From the NCBI RefSeq assembly GCF_000807925.1, contig NZ_JRVC01000012.1, positions 1 through 64,000 on the forward strand: a stretch of DNA of 64,000 nucleotides, read 5' to 3'. The translations under genes were made by a program, and so were the position numbers. Below, in pieces: positions 40,228 through 49,257 of this stretch. The stretch comes from Novosphingobium subterraneum. GTDB lineage: Bacteria; Pseudomonadota; Alphaproteobacteria; Sphingomonadales; Sphingomonadaceae. Numbering within the stretch: the stretch's first letter is position 1; every line of letters starts with the position of its first letter. The notes beneath the pieces were generated by a model. It ran no database searches. It was not told the origin of the DNA and saw only the letters and a list, made by a program, of their open reading frames with translations.

Positions 40228-41357
40228 AGGCGGCTCGCTGCGATGTCTGCGCCTTCGCGCAGCGACTTGAGCTTGCGCCACGTCACGATCGGATCGAGCT
40301 TGCCATAACCGGCAAATGTGCCGAAGCCGCAGTCGGTGCTGGCGACCACGCGGTCCACGCCGACGAAGCTGGCAAAGCGCTCGATGCGCTGGGCGATCAG
40401 CTCAGGATGCTCGATGTAGTTCGAGCAGGTGTCGATCAGGCCCGGCGCAAGGATCTTGTGATCCGGCAGCTTCGCGTCCCTCCACACCGTCCATTCGTGT
40501 TCGTGGCGCGGGTTGGCGCCTTCGAACAGGATCGTGGCGGGTCGGGCCTTGATCACGATGTCGACCACGCGTTCCAGCGGGATATCATGATCGTGGGGGC
40601 CTTCGTAGTTGCCCCAGCAGATGTGCATGCGCATTTTCTCGGGCGGAATGTTGGCTGTCGCCGCGTTCAGCGCTTCGACGTTGGCGGCGGCTACCTTGAG
40701 GAAGTCCTCTTCCGACATGTCCTGATAGCCGGTGTGACGGCTCATCGCGAGATCGGGACAATCGAGCTGGAGGTAGAAGCCCGCGTCCACGATCGTCTCG
40801 TACTCCTCGCGCATCGCATCGGCGAGGTCGGCGAGGTAAGCTTCGTGGGTGGGATAGTGGCGATTGACCTGGAAGGCGGTGATCAGGCCCGGCGAGGCCG
40901 CATTCATGAACGCTTCCGTATCGGGCGCTGCGTGCTTTTCCAGCGCCGCCTTGAAGCGGCGGATATCGTCGTGCAGCGGCTGCAGCGTGACCTTTCGCAC
41001 CGGCCCGATGCACGAAGCGCGGACGAATTCCTGGCTGCCCATGATCGCCGAGAGCTTCTTCGCAAGATTGGGCACTTCGGCAAGGTCAGCAGCGGGCTTG
41101 CGATCGATGTGGCCGCCGAAGCCGGAGAGGCGCTCGATCATGTACGTGGAGTAGCCGACCTTGCCGAGTTCGCCATCGGAGACCACCGAGACTCCGGCAT
41201 CGACCTGCATTTTCACCGCGGCATCGACGGCGGCCGAAACTTTCGCGTCGAAATCCGCGGCGTCGTAAGGCTCACCCTTGTCCCGGGCGAGGAGCAGAGG
41301 CGTCAATTCATCCCCGCGCGGGAGGCTGCCGACGTGGGTTGTCTTGATCTTGGCCAT
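40224..41357 (-). CDS. Cobalamin-independent methionine synthase-like methyltransferase (core MetE, C-terminal domain only)
   Basis: A 377-residue protein with only the catalytic UROD/MetE barrel and no MetE N-terminal domain. TTHVGSLPRGDEL opens the barrel. Zinc ligands can be read as H and C in RMHICWGNYEG, with a late cysteine in VVASTDCGFGTF; the glutamate ligand is less certain. Such proteins include core MetE enzymes that use simple methyl donors and coenzyme M transferases. Next to a demethylase that makes 5-methyl-tetrahydrofolate, a methyl-transfer role is attractive but inferred. It begins the operon, with GAGG about 10 nt before the ATG. An ordinary housekeeping role is less likely given the SnoaL/IclR company. 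Confidence 0.85.
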   Translation of the reverse strand: MAKIKTTHVGSLPRGDELTPLLLARDKGEPYDAADFDAKVSAAVDAAVKMQVDAGVSVVSDGELGKVGYSTYMIERLSGFGGHIDRKPAADLAEVPNLAKKLSAIMGSQEFVRASCIGPVRKVTLQPLHDDIRRFKAALEKHAAPDTEAFMNAASPGLITAFQVNRHYPTHEAYLADLADAMREEYETIVDAGFYLQLDCPDLAMSRHTGYQDMSEEDFLKVAAANVEALNAATANIPPEKMRMHICWGNYEGPHDHDIPLERVVDIVIKARPATILFEGANPRHEHEWTVWRDAKLPDHKILAPGLIDTCSNYIEHPELIAQRIERFASFVGVDRVVASTDCGFGTFAGYGKLDPIVTWRKLKSLREGADIAASRL

Positions 41358-41377
41358 TTCAGTCGCCTCTTCCGCAG

Positions 41378-41399
41378 TTCATATCCATGAAAAATTCAT
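41378..41399. promoter_or_regulatory. Three alternating TTCAT/ATGAA half-sites before the MetE-like operon
   Basis: TTCAT (41378-41382), ATGAA (41387-41391) and TTCAT (41395-41399) alternate with spacers of 4 and 3 nt, making two overlapping palindromes 21-42 nt before the ATG at 41357. This is where a repressor would sit. The IclR gene two genes downstream in the same operon is the obvious candidate to bind it (inference). Confidence 0.45.
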
Positions 41400-41916
41400 A
41401 GAGAACTTGGCGGGCGAAACAAGGGGAATTGCTGGCTTTTGCGCGGAAACGCCGCGGGAGGGAGTTTACGGGTTTACAGTGTCCTGAGAAAAATGCCGCA
41501 ACCGCCGCGGGTACACTTCAAGCGGCAGATCAAAGCACTGAGCCATCATTCCCCACGCCAACGACGCTGCCATATTTCCATGCTGTAGGACAGCCCTGCC
41601 GATCAGCGGCAACGAATTGACACTGCCTTGAGCCGGAATGGGACAAACGGACAGAACCCCACAATATTCCAGCGAATCCATTCAAGTTGGATCCGTCGTT
41701 AGTAACGAATGCAAGACTCTGATTCTAATGGCTTAAGAGTATGAAACACCATCGATCGTGCTGCCTTTTCATACCGAAGGTTAGTAATGCACGCTTGCTG
41801 ACACAATGGTTAACACAGTTTTAATACTTGTTAACTTCGCGTATACCAAAGTTCGACCCCAACAATCGAGTCGCAACCGAAAAGGGGCAGCAAACTCCAA
41901 TCCAAGGATAATTCAC
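41400..41916. promoter_or_regulatory. AT-richer non-coding region with several inverted and direct repeats
   Basis: No convincing gene lies in these 517 nt. An IR GTATGAAA (41739-41746) and TTTCATAC (41767-41774) has a 20-nt spacer. GTTAGTAA occurs at 41698-41705 and 41780-41787. GTTAAC occurs at 41809-41814 and 41830-41835, 21 bp apart, about two helical turns. The density near the secreted-protein gene suggests a controlled promoter. The short minus-strand frame at 41466-41681 has no recognisable product. Confidence 0.4.
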
Positions 41917-42477
41917 ATGCGCAGGATGATGATTGCGGCCGTTGCGGCCACGGCCCTTATTTCGACTTCAGCAATTGCCGCCGTTTCGTTCAATTACGAC
42001 ACCGGCACAGGCTTCGTCGGCAAGGGCGACGTTTCTGTGCTTTACGGCTGGAACAACGCCCAGGCGAAGGCCAACATGACGGCAGACACGCTGTCATTCT
42101 ACACCCTCTCCAGTTCCGAAGTCGAAGCCACGTGCGAATGGACGACCGGCGTCAAGAAGAAGACCACACACAGGAAAGTACGCAAGATCGCAGTGATCGA
42201 TGCCAACGCTGTGACCTTCGATGTTCGCAACAACAAGAACGGCACTGTTACGGGTATCAACCTGCTTGGCTATGGTGCTGATCTTGGTTCGACCACCGAC
42301 GCTCCCGAAGTCGGCTCAGTCTGCCTCGGCGACGGTAACGAAGACAATGGCGCCAACGGCATCATTACCAGCGTCGTGGAAGTCCCCGGCTCGGATTCTG
42401 GAGACATGCTTTACGTGTCGTTCGGCGGCGTCGACTATGCCCTGCCGAACACTCCGATCGTCACCACCACGATCTGA
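41917..42477 (+). CDS. Small secreted protein of unknown function
   Basis: A 186-residue protein not recognised from any family. The start at 41917 (MRRMMIAAVAATALISTSAIAAV) has AAGGA at good spacing; the longer frame from 41806 has no signal peptide at its start. After the signal peptide the sequence is beta-rich with many Gly, Asn, Asp and Thr residues (DTGTGFVGKGDVSVLYGWNN, DGNEDNGANGIITSVVEV). Two cysteines, in EATCEW and GSVCLG, could form a disulfide. Base use is less GC-rich than its neighbours in the upstream region. It stands alone with its own terminator and a large control region. Confidence 0.78.
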   Translation: MRRMMIAAVAATALISTSAIAAVSFNYDTGTGFVGKGDVSVLYGWNNAQAKANMTADTLSFYTLSSSEVEATCEWTTGVKKKTTHRKVRKIAVIDANAVTFDVRNNKNGTVTGINLLGYGADLGSTTDAPEVGSVCLGDGNEDNGANGIITSVVEVPGSDSGDMLYVSFGGVDYALPNTPIVTTTI

Positions 42478-42501
42478 TCGACGGCTTGATGTCCTTGGAG
42501 A

Positions 42502-42530
42502 GGGTGCCGGGCAACATCGGCACCCTTTTC
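42502..42530 (+). terminator. Intrinsic terminator of the small secreted protein gene
   Basis: GGGTGCCG (42502-42509) and CGGCACCC (42518-42525) form an 8-bp stem with an 8-nt loop, followed by TTTTC. It lies 25 nt after the stop codon. Confidence 0.8.
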
Positions 42531-42653
42531 CTTTGCGCCAGCGTGAATCCCTTCCGATTGCATCGGACGGATGGCTCCTAACTCCTGTTCTACCGCGTTT
42601 TCAGGGTCACCTGATGATGCCATCTGGTTCGAAAACGCCCAAGAGCGCCTTCG

Positions 42654-45332
42654 TCAAAAGGTCTTGCGGACGCCGATCTGTATAGAGCGGCCCACAGCGT
42701 CGAGCAGGTAGGGCTGGTAGCGCAAGGGCGTGTTGCCGGTCCCGTCCGTAACGCGCTGTCGACTGTCGAACAGATTTCGCGCATTGATGCTGACGCGTGT
42801 GCCGCTTGCCCAAGTTGCATCAGGCAACACGCGCCCAAGGTCGGCAAACAGGCGGACATCGATCAATGCGCGCGGCGCATAGCGCAGATCTGCAGCAGAC
42901 GGGGTAGTGCCGGCCCGGATACTTGTTGCACCTTTCCATGTCCCGCTGGACTGCAGCCCGAATCCCTTTCCTGCAATGCCGGCATTGAATTGAATGGCGT
43001 GCCTGGCCTGTCCGCCGCCATAGCCGAATGCGCCGCCGTCAAGAAGATCGACGATCGGCAAACCTGCACGGGCCAGGCGTTGGGCCTTGAGCGTCCACGT
43101 GTGGTTCAGGGAGAAGTTGACGCGCCAAGGCTTGGGCCCTTCCAGGCCCGGGCTGCCAGCCGTGCCATCTTCGTCGTTGTCGATCAGCGCCGTGCCCAGT
43201 TGACGGGCCAGTTGACGGGCCTGCCGGACCTGAGACTTGCCGAAAAAGCGTAAGAAGTTGACGCCCCATCGCAGTTGCTCATGCTCCTCGCGCGCAAAGG
43301 ACACCGGTCTATTGTCCACCCGGACGAGGCGGCCACTATCATCCCGCCCAAATCGGTCAGCGAAAGCCTGCTGCACTTCGGCATTGAGCGGTGGCAGCGC
43401 ACCGATCCTGTTGAGATAGCGTGTGCGCGTGAAATCTGCGTTGAGATTAAGCCTGCCGCGGTCCTGCAAGGCCAACGTCCCGCCGAAGCTCAAGGTTCTG
43501 CGACTTTCGTTGCGCAAGGCGGCATTCCCGCCACTGATGACGGTGACGTCCACCGTTTCATTGCGAATGAAATCGAAGAAGCGGACGTTTGGATAGACAA
43601 TAACTGGAGCATTGATGATCGCCAGCTGCGGGGCAATGTCCTCGCCCGTGAACCCGCCCCGCAAGGAGACACTGGAAACCGGTTGCCAGTTCAAGCCGTA
43701 GGCGTGGTTCCACAAGCGCCCCACGCCGCTTGCGTTTCGCAAGCCCAGCGCAAGATTGGCCCGGAGATCCCCGATCGCAGCCAAGACATTGTTGCGCCGG
43801 CTTGCGAGGGGCACATCGACCGACACCTGCCCGTTCGCATCGTTCCTTCGTGTCGAAACGAGCGAGCCGTTGCTTTCCGAACGTTGCCAGTGGATGCCGC
43901 CCCCACCCCGGAGCGAAACCATGATCTCCCCAGTTGGCAATTTGGCGGCCGGGCCAGTCAACGTTGCCTGTGCACTGGCCAGATCGCTGTTCGAACGGGC
44001 GATATCACGCCGGGAAATGCCGAGGAAGGCATTCGGCACTTCAGCAAATGGGCTGAACAGGTTTGCATCAATTGCCGCTTGCAGCGCCGCAGTATCAACG
44101 CCCCGATCGGTCAGTGCCCGATCTTCGCGGTGATTGTAATTCAATGAAAGCGTGCCGGTCCACTTGCCCAGATTGTGGTTGATGGTTGCTGCCAGATTAG
44201 CACCGCCTCCTTGCCGCTTGGCTTCCAGCGGCACCGGCAGATAGCGCGCCACATTGACAGCTTGCGAAAAGACCGAGGCTGGATTGGCAGGGTCCAACCG
44301 CAGGAGCGCCGTGGCCGCCCCCTGCAGCGAACGGCTGCGGGTCAGCTCACCATTGGCGGTGATGTTGACATTCGTGCGGGGTCCGAGCCGGCGCCCCAGC
44401 GTCGCATTCATCGACCAGGTCCGGGAATCCGGCACCAGGCTGCGGTATGCCGCAATGCCATTCAGGTTCGTTGCATTGGCGTTGGCAACAAAATGGGCCA
44501 GTGTCGGGTTAGTGGACGGAACGGCCGCCACCGTTACCCGGGCGCCGGCAAGCTGGCTGAACATGGGGTCGATTTCGTTGCCCGATCCTGCAAGAGCCAC
44601 GACGTTGCCAGCAAGATCATAAGGTGTGGCCCCTGCCGGAGTGGGCAAGATCGGGCGGTCGCTTTCAAGCAGCATGTCGGTGTCACGCATGCGCGCCGTG
44701 ATCGTGGTCCGGTTCGAACCTGATATCTTGGTGTACCCGGCGGCGGCGCCGGCTCCAGTCCCCTTGCCCGCAGTGGCGAAGGCGCCCTCGGCGTTGAGCG
44801 TCGCCTGGCGGAAAGCGGGCTTCAGTTGAATGTTGACGACACGACGCTCCGGTCGCTGACCGATGCGCGATGCGGTATCACGGGGAAGCAGCTGGATCTT
44901 GCGAAGTGCCTCGGGCGGCAAGTCGGCAATGTCATCAATTCCATTCGCCAACTGGCCATTGATCAGAACGACCGGGCCGTCATCGGAAGCGTCAATGCCG
45001 GATGCAACCTGATCGAGAAGGTCCCCCACCGTATCGGCTCCATAGGCCGAGATATCCGCTTCCTCGAGCTCATCCTCGGCAATGATGCCGTCTATGATCG
45101 ACGTTTCGCGCTGCCCCTTTACGACGATGGGATCGCCCGTGTCTCGAGGATTTGCCGTCAGGGCACCGGGAACCTGCGCATCCTGTTCAGCACCGGCGCC
45201 GAACGCGGGATGCGGCAAGAGGAGGCACGCAGCAGACAGCGCGACCGCTTCGCTTCTTGTCAGCGCATGAGACAAAGAGGCTCCCCCGTTTACCCCTCGA
45301 AAACAGGACCGACCTTGGCAAAGATTTGCCAT
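42654..45332 (-). CDS. TonB-dependent outer-membrane receptor
   Basis: An 892-residue protein. The N-terminus has a hydrophobic export segment (VALSAACLLLPHPAFGAGA) preceded by about 28 extra residues, so an internal start is possible. A short plug domain follows (DPIVVKGQRETSIIDG as TonB box and plug start; DLLDQVASGID, DDGPVVLINGQLAN). The rest is a beta-barrel ending in the aromatic terminal strand SIQIGVRKTF. The plug lacks the usual long family of conserved Gly-Arg-Gly loops, so the ligand is hard to guess. It is monocistronic between the secreted protein terminator and pobR. Confidence 0.85.
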   Translation of the reverse strand: MANLCQGRSCFRGVNGGASLSHALTRSEAVALSAACLLLPHPAFGAGAEQDAQVPGALTANPRDTGDPIVVKGQRETSIIDGIIAEDELEEADISAYGADTVGDLLDQVASGIDASDDGPVVLINGQLANGIDDIADLPPEALRKIQLLPRDTASRIGQRPERRVVNIQLKPAFRQATLNAEGAFATAGKGTGAGAAAGYTKISGSNRTTITARMRDTDMLLESDRPILPTPAGATPYDLAGNVVALAGSGNEIDPMFSQLAGARVTVAAVPSTNPTLAHFVANANATNLNGIAAYRSLVPDSRTWSMNATLGRRLGPRTNVNITANGELTRSRSLQGAATALLRLDPANPASVFSQAVNVARYLPVPLEAKRQGGGANLAATINHNLGKWTGTLSLNYNHREDRALTDRGVDTAALQAAIDANLFSPFAEVPNAFLGISRRDIARSNSDLASAQATLTGPAAKLPTGEIMVSLRGGGGIHWQRSESNGSLVSTRRNDANGQVSVDVPLASRRNNVLAAIGDLRANLALGLRNASGVGRLWNHAYGLNWQPVSSVSLRGGFTGEDIAPQLAIINAPVIVYPNVRFFDFIRNETVDVTVISGGNAALRNESRRTLSFGGTLALQDRGRLNLNADFTRTRYLNRIGALPPLNAEVQQAFADRFGRDDSGRLVRVDNRPVSFAREEHEQLRWGVNFLRFFGKSQVRQARQLARQLGTALIDNDEDGTAGSPGLEGPKPWRVNFSLNHTWTLKAQRLARAGLPIVDLLDGGAFGYGGGQARHAIQFNAGIAGKGFGLQSSGTWKGATSIRAGTTPSAADLRYAPRALIDVRLFADLGRVLPDATWASGTRVSINARNLFDSRQRVTDGTGNTPLRYQPYLLDAVGRSIQIGVRKTF

Positions 45333-45462
45333 AATTGCCAGCCGATCCCGTTAAAGAGGAGCAGTAATCTGAAGAGCATTACTTTAGTTAAAGATGACTG
45401 CGCGATAAGCAGATCTGACGAGGCACAGGTCGACGGTGATCCGTAAACATGACTAAACAGGT

Positions 45463-47589
<2,127 letters not shown>

Positions 47590-47620
47590 CATCGTCATTT
47601 CACCGTCACAAAGTCGATAC

Positions 47621-47650
47621 AGAAAGCTCCTGGAAACAGGGGCTTTCTTT
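47621..47650 (+). terminator. Intrinsic terminator after pobA, overlapping the next gene's leader
   Basis: A 12-bp stem (47621-47632 with 47637-47648) has a GAAA loop and one G-T pair, and a short T-run follows. It ends only 4 nt before the next start codon and includes the GGGG that could serve as that gene's ribosome-binding site. Confidence 0.7.
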
Positions 47651-47652
47651 AC

Positions 47653-48327
47653 ATGCGGCACATCGACATCCTGCTGACAGGCAACCTATCCGGAGGACGG
47701 GAACCCTTCGTTCATTCCGATCTGCGCGTGGTGTTTCACCGCTGGAAATCTGAGGCCCCCCTTCCCCTCATGGAAGGGCGGCCCTGGGCGTTCATCGATT
47801 GGGTGCTGGACGAAATGTCCGGCCTTGAACTGTGCCGCCGTCTGCGCTGCGGCGACAGCTTGGGGCAGGAAGCGCATATCACGATGATCCTCGAGGAAGA
47901 CGACGCCGAGGCCAAGCGCCGCGCCCTGCGGGCCGGAGCGGATGACTATATCGTCGGTCCCGTTGACCGAGGCGCGATTCTCGACCGGGTGCTCTCCATC
48001 CAGCTTCCCGAGCACGAAGCGCCGACGCGGGTGCTGCGGTTGGGCGAACTGACGCTGGACCTTGCTGCGCTGCAGGCCCGCTGGCGGGAGAAGCCGCTGC
48101 TCCTGATGCCGAACGAGATGCGCCTGCTGCGCTACCTGATGGAGAAGCCCGGCCACGTATTCAGCCGCACCCAGCTGATTGCGGCATTGGGCAAGCACGA
48201 TCAGCCGATTGACGAGAGGACCGTCGACGCCTGGATCAGCCGCCTGCGCCGCGCTTTGCGCGATGTCGGCGCAGGATCGCCGCTGCGCACGGTGCGCTCG
48301 ATGGGGTACGTCCTGGATCGGCCGTAA
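47653..48327 (+). CDS. Atypical OmpR-type response regulator with degenerate receiver
   Basis: A 224-residue protein. The C-terminal winged helix is clear (LRLGELTLDLAALQARW, LLMPNEMRLLRYLMEKPGHVFSRTQLIAALG, then ERTVDAWISRLRRALRDVGAGSPLRTVRSMGYVL, each in part). The receiver keeps the central aspartate in FIDWVLDEMSGLELC, but strand 1 (IDILLTGNLSGG) lacks the acidic pair, and the conserved lysine of the ADDYITKP segment is replaced (ADDYIVGP). Phosphorylation by the normal route is doubtful. No histidine kinase is adjacent. Its ribosome site is inside a hairpin. It may act phosphorylation-independently. Confidence 0.82.
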   Translation: MRHIDILLTGNLSGGREPFVHSDLRVVFHRWKSEAPLPLMEGRPWAFIDWVLDEMSGLELCRRLRCGDSLGQEAHITMILEEDDAEAKRRALRAGADDYIVGPVDRGAILDRVLSIQLPEHEAPTRVLRLGELTLDLAALQARWREKPLLLMPNEMRLLRYLMEKPGHVFSRTQLIAALGKHDQPIDERTVDAWISRLRRALRDVGAGSPLRTVRSMGYVLDRP

Positions 48328-48329
48328 GG

Positions 48330-48818
48330 TCAGGTTCGCAGGAATTCATCAAGTTGATGCAGGCTTTCCGCCGTTCCATCGCAGGCGCCTGATGCCAGTT
48401 CCTGTTCGAGCGCTTCGGCACTTGGAAACAGGTTTGAAATGGTGACTTCGGTGCCGCCATCGCGCTCGGCAAAGGTGACCGTGGTTATCGCTCCGTCGGC
48501 GCTCTCTTCGTTGGTCCAGACGATCCTGCGATCCCGCTCGACTTCGAGATAGGTTCCGTAGAACGCCATCGGTCGATCCATGGACACGTGGCCGATCTCG
48601 AGCCGGTAAGTGCCGCCGACGCGCACGTCCATTTCGCACGAGACGAGCGTCATGCCGTATGACCGTGGCACCCACCACTGACGGAACAGCGCGGGGTCGG
48701 CCCATGCGCGATAGACCAGATGCACCGGCGCCCTGAAGCAACGGATGACGACCAGCTCCCTGTTGGACGGGCGTTCCACCCGTGTTTGCGGATCGGGGCT
48801 ATCAGCTTGACTGACCAT
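48330..48818 (-). CDS. AHSA1/SRPBCC domain protein
   Basis: A 162-residue protein of the START/Bet v 1 fold (AHSA1 group). Conserved segments are RCFRAPVHLVYRAWADPALFRQWWVP, GGTYRLEIGH and GGTEVTISNLFPSAEALEQ. GGGAG lies 7 nt before the ATG at 48818; the in-frame ATG at 48824 is too close to it. It overlaps the end of the ArsR gene by 17 nt. These pairs recur widely, with the ArsR gene first. The ligand is unknown. Confidence 0.88.
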   Translation of the reverse strand: MVSQADSPDPQTRVERPSNRELVVIRCFRAPVHLVYRAWADPALFRQWWVPRSYGMTLVSCEMDVRVGGTYRLEIGHVSMDRPMAFYGTYLEVERDRRIVWTNEESADGAITTVTFAERDGGTEVTISNLFPSAEALEQELASGACDGTAESLHQLDEFLRT

Positions 48819-49161
48819 CGTCATTCTCCCTTCGCATCATTGATTCAAGAACATTGTCCAGCGCGCCAAATCGGGCGTCCCAGGCCTGCCGGTAGCGCTC
48901 GATCCACGCGGCTTCGTCTTCCATGCGACGAGGCCCCAGCCGGCACTTGCGCACCCGTCCAATCTTCTCCGTGGCGACAAACCCGGCGGCCTCGAGCACG
49001 CCGACATGCTTCTTCATGCCGGTGAGCGTCATGCCGAAACGGGAGGCGAGATCGGTGATCGAGGCATCTGCCTGCACAAGGTGCAGCATGACTCCGCGCC
49101 GCGTGGGATCTGCCAGCGCCGCGAAAGCTGCATCAAGGCCGGACGACTCATACTGAACCAT
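48802..49161 (-). CDS. ArsR/SmtB-type winged-helix regulator
   Basis: A 119-residue regulator (LDAAFAALADPTRRGVMLHLVQADASITDLASRFGMTLTGMKKHVGVLEAAGFVATEKIGRVRKCRL, quoted here only in pieces: ADPTRRGVMLHL, GMTLTGMKKHVGVLEAAGFV). No CxC metal site is visible, so this is the non-metal SdpR-like group coupled to AHSA1 proteins. The start is the ATG at 49161, inside a 16-nt palindrome; an earlier start at 49200 would lie within the upstream receptor's terminator region. Confidence 0.88.
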   Translation of the reverse strand: MVQYESSGLDAAFAALADPTRRGVMLHLVQADASITDLASRFGMTLTGMKKHVGVLEAAGFVATEKIGRVRKCRLGPRRMEDEAAWIERYRQAWDARFGALDNVLESMMRRENDDGQSS

Positions 49162-49169
49162 ATGGTTCA
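49154..49169. promoter_or_regulatory. Perfect 16-nt palindrome over the arsR-like start codon
   Basis: TGAACCATATGGTTCA is a perfect inverted repeat that contains the ATG of the ArsR-like gene. It would block transcription or initiation when bound. Autoregulation through such a palindrome is common for this family. Confidence 0.6.
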
Positions 49170-49204
49170 CTTTCTCACGATCAGGCCATTGCCACAACAA
49201 AAAA

Positions 49205-49238
49205 GAGGCGGCCTGTTGTGACAGGCCGCCTCCCGAGG
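49205..49238 (-). terminator. Intrinsic terminator of the lipoprotein-TonB receptor operon
   Basis: An 11-bp stem, GAGGCGGCCTG (49205-49215) with CAGGCCGCCTC (49222-49232), has a 6-nt loop. On the minus strand it is followed by a run of six T residues (49199-49204 region). It stops the receptor transcript before the arsR gene. Confidence 0.85.
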
Positions 49239-49257
49239 GTGGTTGATCGGTGCGGCG

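Noticed and set aside
41466..41681. 71-codon minus-strand frame in the gap before the small secreted protein gene
   Set aside because: No signal peptide, no recognisable motif, no good ribosome site and it covers a repeat-rich control region.
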